Assembly: GCA_963920575.1 (NCBI GenBank)
Contig: OY986972.1
Span: 15,852,502 to 15,916,501 of the forward strand
Source: Narthecium ossifragum
Lineage: Eukaryota > Streptophyta > Magnoliopsida > Dioscoreales > Nartheciaceae
Length of the DNA: 64,000 bases
Reading direction: 5' to 3'
Below are positions 44,643 through 55,524 of this stretch, in pieces. Each line of letters opens with the position of its first letter. Positions within the stretch are counted from its first letter, which is position 1. The position numbers were made by a program, and so were the translations under genes. The notes under the pieces were generated by a model that ran no database searches, had not been told where the DNA came from, and saw only the letters and a program-made list of their open reading frames with translations.

Positions 44643-46656
44643 ATGGCCTCCTCATCTTCCGCCTTGGGTTCGAAGTGCCAACGCCCGACGGCGTCTCACC
44701 AGAAAAGAAAGAAAGGCCCAGCGGAGTCCTATACCATAGTGGAGCCAGTGGAGACAGTTGAATCAACGGAGGATGATGACGGCGGCCCTATTCCCGGAGG
44801 GCCCGTGGATACGTCTGTGCTCACCGAGTTCAAGACTCACGTTGCTTATGGCATATGGCGAGGACGGGTATGCTAACTAATTTAATTGTTAATTGTGTAG
44901 TGTTTTGCGCGTCAATTCCATAAATGCAGGAGCGCGGGCAGCCACTTAAGATTTACGCTCACGGGTCGTCGACCAAAAGTTGGTTTGACGATGACGCGCC
45001 TGAATTTATGGAAGCCGTTAATGCCACAGGGTTAGGACAGTTGAGGGAATGCTCCTACCAGTCTATCAACAGTGCCGTTGTCTCAGCATTTGTCGAGAGA
45101 TGGCACCCGGAGACAAATACTTTTCACTTCTCATGCGGTGAGATGACGATCATCTTGGCCGACGTGGCTGCCATCTTGAACATTCCTGTGTCCGGCATAC
45201 CGTTGGAGGATAAGAAGCTGAGTCGGGAGTGTGCAACGAAAATGCTGGTTGAACATCTCGGAGTGCACAAAAAAGATGCGAGCGTCGAGTTGAGGAAGTT
45301 TGGAGGGTATGCAATTCGGATGACATGGCTGAGATACAATTGCAAGGTTGGGAAGGTAGGCTTAGAGAGATCAGTCAAGGCTTATCTACTCTATTTGCTG
45401 GGGTGTACCCTCTTTTGCGACAAGTCAGGCGGCAAGGTCCACATGTCGTTCTTGCCAGCACTGTTGGATCTTGCAAATGTTGACAAGTATGCATGGGGAG
45501 CTGCGGCACTGGTATACCTATACCGAATGCTTGGACATGCCAGTAGATGGGGAACATCCGGGATCGGTGGATATCTCACTTTACTTGAGGTATGCTATGT
45601 TTAATACTGATGAGCTAATTGTCAATAGCTATAACATAAGTGCCTGACTGACTTCAGATGTTGCTATGTCCTTAGGCTTGGATATACGACCACCTCCCTT
45701 CTATCGTGCCAGTGCAGCGTAATATGCGCTACATTTTGGGCCAACCATGTGTTTATCGTTGGTTGTATGGAAAAAGGCAAGGGGATGCCGAAAATAACAT
45801 CAAGAATTATCGCGAGTGCCTTGATCGATTGAGCGCACACCAGGTAATATGTCTTATACCTAGTTCGTGTCCATACAACCACCTCGAAATCATGTTCATT
45901 TTTTCCTAAACACCTATATATGTTCATTTCATTATTGCAGGTGGTGTGGGATCCGTATCGTGATCATCGAGGTGGGCCCTTTCCTCGAGACGATATTAGC
46001 TTTTATTTTGGCATACTGAGCTCCCCGGAGTTCTATGAGCCATATCACCCAGACAGGGTGGTTCGACAAATGGGCATTCGACAGGGCATCCCTGGTGAAC
46101 CGCTACAACCAACCCAGTCCCACATGGGCGGCAATGCAAATGCACGAGGATATCATCGAGTCTTCCATTTCACGAAGCGGTTCTGGGACGACTGGCCTTC
46201 CCACGTGCTCAGTGTAACCAGGACAGGTGTCGCCGCCAGCAGGGGAGATGAATGCATGCCGGAATATATGCAATGGTTTAAGTCCATCTCCCATGTCAAG
46301 GTCCAAAATCCTGAAACCCAATCCGCTACGGCCGATTTACGCAATGCGTACCTGCCTGCCACAGTAAGCACATTACAACATATGTACCTTGTCCTACTTA
46401 TTCTATAAGCTACGAGTGATTGTTGTCATTGTCTATCTTCGTGCAGTTCGAGCGTCTGGTGGCAATAATCGACGAGACGCATGACCAGCTAGCAGCGCTG
46501 TCTACCGAAGAACTACGGGACAGGTGGCGACGAATATATAGCATAGCTCACGGGCACCGCGACACGCGCCTAGCGTATGTGAGACGGGCGCGAGCCTCAA
46601 CTAGCAACCAAGGCCATCAATTTGCAGATGAGCACACCCTGGAAGACAACACCTAG
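44643..46656 (+). CDS. Plant mobile domain (PMD, aminotransferase-like) protein
   Basis: Five exons: 44643-44867, 44930-45589, 45676-45843, 45941-46363 and 46447-46656. All have GT/AG borders and phase 0, giving 561 residues. After a Ser/Lys-rich start, the protein has WFDDDAPEFMEAVNATGLG, then FVERWHPETNTFHFSCGEMT and LADVAAILNIPVSG, which are PMD (PF10536-type) motifs. Next come KAYLLYLLGCTLFCDKSG and YLYRMLGHASR. The C-terminal part has IWDPYRDHR-like and FHFTKRFWDDWP stretches and a charged tail (RLVAIIDETHD). PMD proteins include MAIN/MAIL nuclear silencing factors and many transposon-borne copies. This one is inside a MULE, so element-encoded. Its exact role is unknown. Confidence 0.88.
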
Positions 46657-46663
46657 ACAGCAA

Positions 46664-46935
46664 AAGACTCATTACAATGTAATTTTAGCTTTTATTTCAA
46701 TGTTGATGGTGTGTTAATTAATATACAAAATATTAATGTGTAATTATTGTGAAGCAGCAAAAACCAAGGCCATCGGAATTGGATTACCAATGGAATGAAA
46801 AGTACTCATTAGAATGTTATGTTAGCTTTTATTTCAATGTTGATGGTGTGTGAATTCATATGTGCAGTAAATTAAGGTATAATTATTGTGAAGCAGCAAA
46901 TAGTCGGCCATCGGAATTGGATTACCGATGGAATG
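46664..46935. repeat. Tandem duplication of about 125 bp at the PMD 3' end
   Basis: Two copies each contain TTAGCTTTTATTTCAATGTTG, GTAATTATTGTGAAGCAGCAAA and GCCATCGGAATTGGATTACC, in that order, with about 85-90% similarity by eye. Confidence 0.85.
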
Positions 46936-47045
46936 ATTACCATATCGGTAGATAATTATCGATACCAGTATAAAAGGTACGCGATCAGCATTCTGATGCG
47001 GACGATTCCCTGACGGTATTCAACTACCGATCAGCATTCTGATCA
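46905..47045. promoter_or_regulatory. Second ACCGAT cluster with TATA box
   Basis: GGCCATCGG, TTACCGATGG, TATCGGTAG and CTACCGATC surround TATAAAAGG at 46969-46977, downstream of the PMD gene. The arrangement resembles the cluster and TATA box at 43876-44064. It could drive the next + strand gene. Confidence 0.5.
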
Positions 47046-49215
47046 GGACGATTCCCATTTTGATAACCTCATTCTTGATGCTTTCGTCGATATATCGTCA
47101 GCCATGATCAATTTTGCGAAGAAAAGTAGAAAAGAGATTAACAAATGACAACATAAGCAGTGGTACTTACCGTTCAAGCATAATGCTGATGAACGTCCAT
47201 ACTGCGGCCTGTTGACATCGTATACAGCATTATTTCCTACCAAAGCTCCAGTTGTTTCCCCCTCACCGTCATCTCAGCACTAGATCATAAACGTAGACAT
47301 GAACCTCACATATGTCTTGCATTTTTAATCTTCAAGAAAGATGCCGGTAAAGAGAGAAACAACTAGAGGTCTGATAAGCTGGTAGGTGAGCTTTCTTTGG
47401 ATCTCTAAGGAGGATGTTATCTTTTGCAATTTGACTCCATGCTGCTGGGTTACAGTGATGCTTTCCAAAATTCAATTTCATCACTCACTTGCTTTCCACT
47501 TACCCATACAGCATTATTTCCACTGAGGGTTCATGTGAGTGATGCACCCCACTGTTTGCATGTGAGCTCTGTTTTCCACTGTTTGCATGTGACCATTCGT
47601 CTGTTCATTTCCGGGAGAGCACGTGAGTGATGCTTGCCTCGAAAGACGGTTCAGGATCATGACCAGTGGGGATTCTCTCTGACGTATCAGGATCATGAGC
47701 AGTGGGGATTCTCTCTGACGGTTCAGGATCCACGAACTAATCATTCTGATCAGGACGATTCCCATTTTGCCCTGGGACTAACATCCCACTTGGCAGGCCC
47801 GCAACCAAGGCCTTCTAGCTTTTATCTCCGGTATATGATTTGCCATAGACAATTGATTGGCCAGCAATAATGTTACCATAGACATTTGATTGGCCACCAA
47901 TAATGTGAGTGATGCTAGACAGAATTTCTCAAACTATCATGTTCCCTATGCCATAGACAGGACAAGGCCACACATCAATGTTTTGACAGGTTAATGCAAA
48001 AGTCCAAATTAATCAAACTATTATGTTCCCTTTTGAACTATTAGCATGTGAAGGATGATTTCCACTACTATTCGCATGTGACTGATTCTTTTCTGGAGAG
48101 AAATGCACATCATCGTCAAGAACTCTAATGCTTTAAATAGAGAAGAGGACTTACACACTCCCCAGCACATGTAGCTTACCTTTAATGTCTAAGTAAAGGG
48201 AGACTCTAATGAGCATTAAAGCTATGCCAAATGAGAGAGTTTTTTTGCCCATGTCTCACGATCAGCATAACAGGCATATTGCTATGGTGACGCCGGTAAA
48301 GAGAGAAACAGTGATGAACGGCATGGCGATCGTGCCGAGTCCCGGGCCATTCATGTCCAGGACCCATGGTATGGATTTCAGGCTTTAATGTTTGCAATGT
48401 ACATACTAGTGGTAATTCATATGTGCAACAGATGGTGGCAAAAAAATTTTCTATTGCTTTGCAGGTGACGCACAACATTCACATTTTGTTTGGGTGCAAT
48501 CGCCTAGGTGACTACACGATCTTAGACATCGCCAATACTTTGGCCTGTCCTCTGCGAGATCGTGTGCAAGAATGGACAATGTAATGAATACAGGTGTTAC
48601 TTAGGAAGGGGTTCTGGTTGCGAGCAGATTCTGGTTGCGAGCAGGTGTAACGTGATGGAAGAGATCACGTCAAGTAATACTTGGTTGTCCCACCTCGAAA
48701 ACGATGTTAACATATTAGTTAAGCTGCTTCATAACTATTATCTTCCTAACCCGTCACCCAGCCGCGATCGCGATGAATGGTCTGTGACCATAGCAGGGCA
48801 TCATCCAGCTCGCCGGCGGCTTCCTCCACTGTTTGCGGGCCGGCGCCTACCACCATCCACATATCGGCGGCGTGCAAGACATCCCATCCATCTTCTCTCT
48901 GCCGGCTTCCTGGTTCATTCACACTCCCCTCGCGCTTCATCAATTGGTTCATTCTCCAGCTGGCCGGCGGCTTCCTCCAGCGGCTTCCTCCATCTTGGCG
49001 GGCCTGCGCCTAACACCATCCATCTCGCCGGCGCGCACAAAAGGTCTTGCGCAAGAACGGTCCCATCCATCTTCGAGGGCAGCCGGCTACCACCATCATT
49101 CACTCCCATCGTTGTGCTTCATCAATTGGTTGATTGAAGAAGCTGACAACCTACTTGCTGGATAGGTATTAACAAATACATAGACTGATCTCTGTGTTGA
49201 GCTGGTTTCGGACGG
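46983..49215. other. Intergenic region upstream of the GRF gene
   Basis: Copies of CATTCTGATCAGGACGATTC at about 46988, 47034 and 47747; a duplicated 40-bp unit with CAGTGGGGATTCTCTCTGACG (47655-47730); and a duplicated TAGACAATTGATTGGCCA block (47845-47900). A GC-rich stretch (48730-49130) has two imperfect copies of a block with GCCGGCGGCTTCCTCCA. Open frames here (up to 191 codons at 48562-49137) come from these repeats and show no domain. It is probably promoter and 5' UTR. Confidence 0.5.
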
Positions 49216-49575
49216 ATGTCCAATTCGTCTTCCTCTGCATCTCCTCGTCCGCTTCTGTTAAGGTGTACATGTGGCCTCAACGTCGTGCGGCGAACCTCTT
49301 CGACTTCAAAAAACCCCGGTCGTATCTTTTATGCATGCTTGGATCGTCGCCATGGCTGTGGTTTCTTTGTCTGGGAAGATGTACTACTTTCCACTCCCGG
49401 TCCTACTTCACCGACTGTTTCTTCTCACGATGCACGACCAACCGCTGGCAAAGTCACAGAGGACACATCGGGTCTAAAATTTCAAGTTGTATGTGACCAA
49501 TTACGCGAAATACGCATCGTTGTTTGGGTTCTAGTTATTGTGGTAACAGCAATTGTTGTAAATTTTTTTTTCTGA
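49216..49575 (+). CDS. GRF-type zinc finger protein with C-terminal membrane segment
   Basis: 119 residues. The N-terminus is Ser-rich, followed by a GRF-type zinc finger: LRCTCGLNVVRRTS, NPGRIFYACLDR, CGFFVWED. It has the C-x-C spacing, the N-P-G-R-x-F-Y-x-C block and the final C-x-F-F-x-W typical of the family (zf-GRF). Residues about 97-119 form one strongly hydrophobic helix ending in a run of Phe, so the protein may be tail-anchored. GRF fingers bind single-stranded nucleic acid in several DNA-repair proteins. Small GRF proteins with a tail anchor are common in plant genomes near transposons. Position between other element genes suggests it is part of the MULE. An upstream exon is possible. 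Confidence 0.75.
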   Translation: MSNSSSSASPRPLLLRCTCGLNVVRRTSSTSKNPGRIFYACLDRRHGCGFFVWEDVLLSTPGPTSPTVSSHDARPTAGKVTEDTSGLKFQVVCDQLREIRIVVWVLVIVVTAIVVNFFF

Positions 49576-49739
49576 CGGCTGAACATGCTCCTCAACTATC
49601 GGTGATGACACTGTGTAATGGTACTGAGTATCTCGTGTTGAACATGCTGATGATGATTGTGTTCATGCAGATGCTGTATATAGATTGCTAATGTTGATGA
49701 TTCACTTGATTCACTCCTTGCATTATTTACATTCCACAT

Positions 49740-50425
49740 TTTGGGCCAAACATTTTTTGCTCGGTACATAACGGTTGTTATTTACCGACATCCACACTTT
49801 TGACCGGTATTCAAATACCGACGCGAGGATCCTTAGGACGTTAGGCAACTACTGATGCTTATATCTAAAGGTCGGTACTTCTATACCGATGTTGGTCGGT
49901 ACTTCAGTACCGGCAAGGATATCACTCTATCGGCAGTAAAGTTCCGATTGCAGTATATATATATACATCAGTGCCGCCCATTTACTATGTTTCTAATATC
50001 GTTAGGTGTCTATACCGATCAGGGTATCCTTCCGTCGGTAACAAACCACAGTTAAGTTTATATAACAGTCGGAACTTGTATAACCGATCTTTTGCAATTT
50101 CCACTTCGCGATATATCTCCACCGATATCTCCACCGATATCGGTAGTATCATACCGATCAGGAAATCCTTCTGTGGGTAGTTGTATACCGATATTTGCAT
50201 GTCCTATCTCATTGCACAGATAAGTTTCAGGCATCGCATATTGATCGGTACTCCATAACCGGTAAGGGCATCAATCTATCGTTTGCAAAGAACCGATTCC
50301 GGTATATGTAAGCGTATACCGATCAGGGTTTAGGGATATCTTTAGCGTTATACCGATCAGGAAATCATTCTGTCGGTAACTTAGTAGAGATAATGGTATA
50401 TAATGGTCGGTACTTGTATACCGAT
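49740..50425. repeat. Dense TACCGAT/ATCGGTA repeat region
   Basis: About twenty ACCGA, ACCGG or TCGGT words in 690 bases. Many are in the form GGTCGGTACTTSTATACCGAT or TATACCGATCAGGAAATC, often as imperfect inverted pairs. It lies between the GRF gene and the 3' end of the Ulp1 gene and has no coding capacity. Confidence 0.8.
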
Positions 50426-50784
50426 CTTTGCAATGTACACAGTAGTATTCCACCATCATTACACAGGTATCAATGTCCTGTCCTAGTAAATAACTCATGT
50501 TTTTACAGTCTTTGCTAATGAGCTATGCCAAGGAGTTGTTCTTCTCCACAATTGCAAAACATCCATTCATCCAACATAAGTTTTAACATTCTGATCAGGA
50601 TATCTCACATTTTGATACACCCTCGAATAACTTTAGCAAGAGATATTACATCATCGTCCGGTCTTCTGATTGTTTTCTATGACTTCATCGCTTAAGCTAC
50701 ACGATCGGACTTCTTCATACACCTGGGAAACTGCTAGCGTATGTCAGGAACTAGAATGTGCAGAGTGTTTCGATCAACACCGTT

Positions 50785-53470
50785 CTACTTATTTCGTCGG
50801 TTCTGGCCGTCTACGATAATTTTGACAGCTACTTCTGCCCTCAACCTCAACATATCTTCGTCATTGAAATCAAGGGGCTCGCCTCTATGAAGTCGGCTAA
50901 TGTACTCGATGACGAAAATGCCGCAATCCAATCTGCAAACCAAAAGTACAATGACGTGATACGCTAGACAGAAAATTGCATATGACATCGGACGAGGTTT
51001 AATGTATAACGTACGATAATCTTTGCTGACGCGGTCCCTGTACAGTGGAAAGTGGCCACTCGCAACCACGTGACAACGACTTGTGCTTATTGCGCATATG
51101 AGCACGTACCCACGAGGCCTACGCACACAAATTCGAATTAGAGATACACCTTCATGAAAAATTAATCTATTAAACCGTAACTTACACATACAAACCATTT
51201 CAAGGGCTTCTGCAAAGAACTCATCGGCGGCAATCGAGGTGTAATGAAACATAGCCTTGTTTGCTATGTCGACGTACAGTAGATGCCAGTGGTTGTTGGA
51301 GTTCAATGGGATGAACCACAATTGCATGTCCGATAACTTCCACTGCTTCAGCTGATCTCTCAGTAGTCTATTGATCTGAACTTGCTCGCCCCCCTTCACA
51401 TATCTCTGCGACAACAAAAAAATGTACCATGTGTTTATCGTTGGCTATAACAAACACGAAAACTGAAAAAAGAGAGTTAACCTGCAAATATACGATTTAA
51501 TCAGCCTTACATGGAGGTAGCTCCTAGAGAATGTCGAACGGACTGACCGCGTCGAAGCAAATCGTTGGCCATCCGCGTACATCGTCATCATAACGTCTAC
51601 GACGTCGTCGATAACTTCTGCCTTGCTCAATAGGTCAACGATGTGCTGAGCCGTCAAATGTACGTGTGGCCCGTCCCATGCAATTTCAGACGCGCTGAAA
51701 TTGCAATTGAATTGGTTAACATCAAACCACATCTTGAAGGGATAATGTAGGCTGTTATGTAATTATTGGATTGAAATGCTCAATACCTTTTGATACCGTC
51801 AAGGTATTCAAGAATGATAGTCTTTTCACCGGCCTCAATCTTATCCAAACCCCGGAATCTTTTACATTTCGTCATCTATGCATCAGAACACTCATTAGTC
51901 ATAGAAAAACTCCGGCGATTCAGAATCAATTATAAACTCCGGCTACCAAATACCTGTTTATGAGACACTTTCACGCCTTTTATCACTTGGGGACATGGTT
52001 CAGTGGAGTCAAGATCTTCAAATGCCGCTTTCCCGCTCCCCTCGGCACGATGCACCGTGTCTTCTGCCGACCCTCCATCAATCCGAGCATTAAGCATCTG
52101 GAACTGAGATTTGAATGTGGCATTTTCTTCTGTTAGTGTTTCAATCATCTTCCACTGGACCTCCACTTCCTTCCTCAAAACGGCAATATCTGTATCCTGA
52201 TTAGAATACATCCCCGGATTATTAACTGCCAGTATAACCGATGAGCTACACAAGTTATGCTTAATATGATTGACACATATTGTGCATGTACGTCTTCTTC
52301 ATTGGGCCGGCTCATGGAAGAAGAAGGCCCAGCGGAGTCTATGTTACCGCTGCGGAGAGCCTGAGCCCGGCGGGTATCCACTTGTTGTAGCCACAACTCC
52401 TCTTCAGTGGTCAACATCAGCGTAGGAGGGACCTGAGTAGAATGGGTGAACAAATACAATAGTCGAGAGTGCAAAGGTGGTTAACTAAACGTGCAAAAAA
52501 AAAGACGAGTAATCGTACATCCTCTATCGATAACCACGCCTTTGACTTAGCCAAAGTTTTCGATTTCTTTCTTACAACGCCGACCCACTTTCTCATCCGT
52601 GGGAATGCATTCGGCATCGGAGCTTGATTACATGCAGAGGTGTACTCATAATACCAGATCTGCATCGACAATAGACACTAAATGATCTAAGTGAGATGTG
52701 AAATAGGTGAAGCTGCAGGGTTAGGTCAGTAGACTAACGCACCATGAGCACGAAGGGACAACCGTTTAGATATATATCTGTGGCCCTCCCTCTCGTCGGA
52801 ACACCCTCAAGAGCTTTCTTACGGCTTGCCAACTCTGGAGCCGTCAGGGACAAGCAAACTAGCAGATGCCGGTGTACAACACCAGCCCAGTCATAGACCC
52901 AACTGCCCTCAAGATCGCTCAGATACGTCGCTAACTCCGGCGGGCAGGTGTAGTTGCTCCTCACAAACAGTACGCTAGTGAAGACGAAAAGTACAAAAAA
53001 CCGGACAGTGTCCTCCACATCGTCTGCTTCGTCCGAGCCAGCGAGACTATGAATCACTCGCTCAAGGCACAACCTATTGAGCGTCTCACCAGCCTGTACA
53101 TGCCTTGTAACCCAAAGCGGCAGGTCAACTTTGGGTTTCGATTGCCGGTGGCCTGGATCCGTCCTCGGATCAAAAGCAATGGGTTGGCCCCCTGTCGGAA
53201 GGCCAAGAATGAGCGCAGTCTCGAAAGCCGTCAGTTCGACGAGCCTAGGACCCAGCTGAAAGGACGCTCCGTGCCGCCATGAAAGGAGGATCTCGTCCAA
53301 CAGCACTCTGTCTTGATCCATGCCAGGCAAGTCAAACAGGGCCTCGAAAGGCGTCCGAGCGGCAACCGACAGATGTCTAACATTTATGCAGTTCTTGATG
53401 ATATCTGCAACCGCTTGCATGTAACAACGACTGTTACACCTGACTGGGCGATAGACAGGTGCATTCATGT
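50785..53470 (-). CDS. Ulp1-type (C48) cysteine protease, MULE-borne
   Basis: Nine exons on the minus strand: 53470-52743, 52659-52519, 52432-52292, 52196-51954, 51875-51787, 51694-51511, 51405-51196, 51118-51015 and 50932-50785. GT/AG borders and phases all agree, giving 661 residues with ATG at 53468. The N-terminal half resembles the leader domain of transposon-borne plant Ulp proteins (LVELTAFETALILGLPTGG, LNGCPFVLM). The middle has a coiled-coil-like segment (VLRKEVEVQWKMIETLTEEN). The C-terminus is the protease: WFIPLNSNNHWHLLYVD (His), GPRQQ (oxyanion Gln) and DCGIFVIEYI (Cys). The usual catalytic Asp position ('DS' after the His block) reads HYTS, so activity is uncertain. The substrate is likely SUMO-like. 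Ulp genes are also known from Kaonashi-type MULEs. Confidence 0.88.
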
Positions 53471-53645
53471 CTGTGACAATGAACAAACATTAGAGCAACA
53501 TTTTAACAAAAGTGGTGCGAATGTAAAAGTTCTAACTCACGCAACAGACTTAAGAAAGTGCGATTGTAAAATGTGCGCATCTAACACTACAAAAGACGAA
53601 AGGCCAGGGATATCGTATACCCGTGGGTGGGAAGAATGGGGCATG

Positions 53646-53653
53646 TATATAAA
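53646..53653 (-). promoter_or_regulatory. Putative TATA box of the Ulp1 gene
   Basis: Minus-strand GCTTTATATACATGCCCC, about 180 bp upstream of the ATG. Between them a 5' UTR intron is plausible (donor GCGTGAGTTAG near 53540, acceptor CATTGTCACAG at 53471). Confidence 0.5.
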
Positions 53654-53699
53654 GCGGAACATGCTCAAATGATGACTGTCGCGGCAACTAAGGCTACAT

Positions 53700-55384
53700 A
53701 AAACAACCCATTCCAATTGAGCACCATCTCATTCCACATTTGACTGACAGTGTTACACCATCATAAAAAATATTCTCATCGCATAAAGTCAAATTCAAAG
53801 TTTAACAGAGACATACATGATGGCTATCAAGCCTTGCATTGTAGTATTTTTGTGAATACACCGTTTCCAATTACAAAAAATTCAGATACAACAACGATCA
53901 AAACCAAACTGACTATGTGCATTTCGCACATGTCGTCACGCAACACTTGGACTTTCACCATGACCCCACAGCTGCTACACCCACCAAACGGTAGTTCAAT
54001 ATGCACTGCACATCCGTCTACCACAAGTTAGTCCCAAACAGATGGTTTAGTGGGGTGCTTCTTCCTCCTCAGAAGGAAAGTGAATCTAAAAGAAACTTAT
54101 AAGTTGTATTTTTCATGAGCCAAATCAGCACATCTAAAATGAAGAAATATGATACCGGTCCTTGGAAAACTAGGTAGCATAAAATGAACGAAATCAGGAT
54201 CTAAAGGATGTATAAGATGCCAATCCTGTAAACAATGTGAGATAACCTACAAGCAACGCAACACAAACTCAGTTCAACAGTTCTGATTTTAGATGGCTCG
54301 ATCATATACAGGGTGCTTATACTTTTAGTCCACCCTACAGCAAAGACAGTTCCAGACCTGGCAAAAGGTTGTTATTCTTCAGGTATGATTAAAACTAGAT
54401 TTGATGTGCTTTGGATTAATCAAGTGATGATTAAATTGATTACAATCTTATCAATGTCAAGGGAGGTTTCTCCTCGTCATTTGTTTCTCTCTCACTGCTA
54501 TCAAGTGGTGAATACTTCTTTCATCATCCTCTGCCCTACTTTTTTGTAGATTGATTGATTTCAGACCTAGCCCCTTGGAAACTTTTCCCCCATATGCTTT
54601 CCTATTATTTCAATTCTTCCCCTTCTTTCTGCACTTCTTCCTGGCATTGCAATCATTCTTCATCCTTCTTCCCCTTCTTTCTGATTGATTTCTAAATCCA
54701 CCGGTCTTACCTAAAATCCTTCTTCATGCTTCTAACATGACATTGCAATCCTAACTCCCTAAAATCAAATCAACAGCCTGTAGGACTCGCCAGCACAGTA
54801 GAAAAAATCTGGCTCATACTTTAACGCCAGCAAGTGAAGAGCCAAAAGCACCCTCGCAAGTTATATTTGTCAGGAAAACCATTTCCAAGCATACTCAACC
54901 ATTTAATAGAAACATGATGGTCTCTCCTATCCCAGATAATTAGCAATATCAAAACCATTTAATAGACCTTCAAGTGCACGAGGGAATTCGTAAAGGAATC
55001 CGGTTTCGAAACCCTAAGCTGCAATGCAAGAGAGCGAGAAAGGTACCTCTTCCGCTCGTTGCCGTGTTCGGATCTCGACGAGGAGTCACCCTGGTCAGGT
55101 AGCGCCGGAGGAGGTGGCACGCCGGTGAGGTAGAGCCCGAGGAGGCACGCCGGTGAGGTAACGCCGAAGGAGGACCTAGCGCCGAGTCAAGAGAAAATAA
55201 GGAGGAGGAGCTGGCGCCGGATGGGTTCACGGGTGGTAGGACAGGAGAATAGCTCAGGGGGAAGAGCTACCGCGAGAGGAGGCAGCGTCGGAGGAGAGGG
55301 TTTAGCGATAGAGGGGGGTTTAGCGATAGAGGGGGGGATTCCGCCTCTTTATTCTCATATAGCAAACCACATTTCTTAATTAAA
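53700..55384. other. MULE right subterminal region
   Basis: No convincing gene. A 65-codon minus-strand frame (53827-54024) has a Cys pair and a hydrophobic helix (HIVSLVLIVVVSEFFV), vaguely like the tail of the GRF protein, but lacks its zinc finger. 55030-55320 is GC-rich with repeats of GCACGCCGGTGAGGTA and GGTTTAGCGATAGAGGGGG. Confidence 0.45.
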
Positions 55385-55515
55385 GGATAATAACGGGATA
55401 TATCAAAAAACGTACACGGTGCACTTAACATTCGACAGTGCTTTAAAAGTCGCGTCCTGTGCACTTAGAAAAACAGGTGCACTTAGTGAAACCGGTTGTG
55501 CATATAACACGACTC
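55385..55515 (-). repeat. Right terminal inverted repeat of the MULE
   Basis: Read on the minus strand it begins GAGTCGTGTTATATGCAC. It then has three AAGTGCAC words where the left end has one GTGCAC, and finally GTACGTTTTTTGATATATCC. Divergent from the left end but in the same order. Confidence 0.72.
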
Positions 55516-55524
55516 GAGTTTGAA

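Larger units (their letters stand above)
39100..55515 (+). mobile_element. 16.4-kb Mutator-like element (MULE) with four genes
   Basis: A perfect 9-bp duplication GAGTTTGAA (39091-39099 and 55516-55524), the size Mutator transposases make, flanks the element. Outside it, the two halves of a MITE join correctly, which independently fixes both ends. The termini share TTATATGCAC, then GTGCAC and GTTTTTTRATA at comparable distances on opposite strands, so the terminal inverted repeats are real but diverged. Inside are transposase-OTU (40199-43084, +), plant mobile domain (44643-46656, +), GRF-type protein (49216-49575, +) and Ulp1 protease (50785-53470, -). Frames are open, so it looks young or maintained. 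Confidence 0.93.

Noticed and set aside
48562..49137. 191-codon frame upstream of the GRF gene
   Set aside because: The latter part is GC-rich repeat sequence and three frames are open at once. More likely promoter/5' UTR; no domain recognised.
53827..54024. 65-codon minus-strand frame with a hydrophobic helix
   Set aside because: Suggestive of the GRF protein's tail but lacks the zinc finger and a visible upstream exon. Kept only as a remark.
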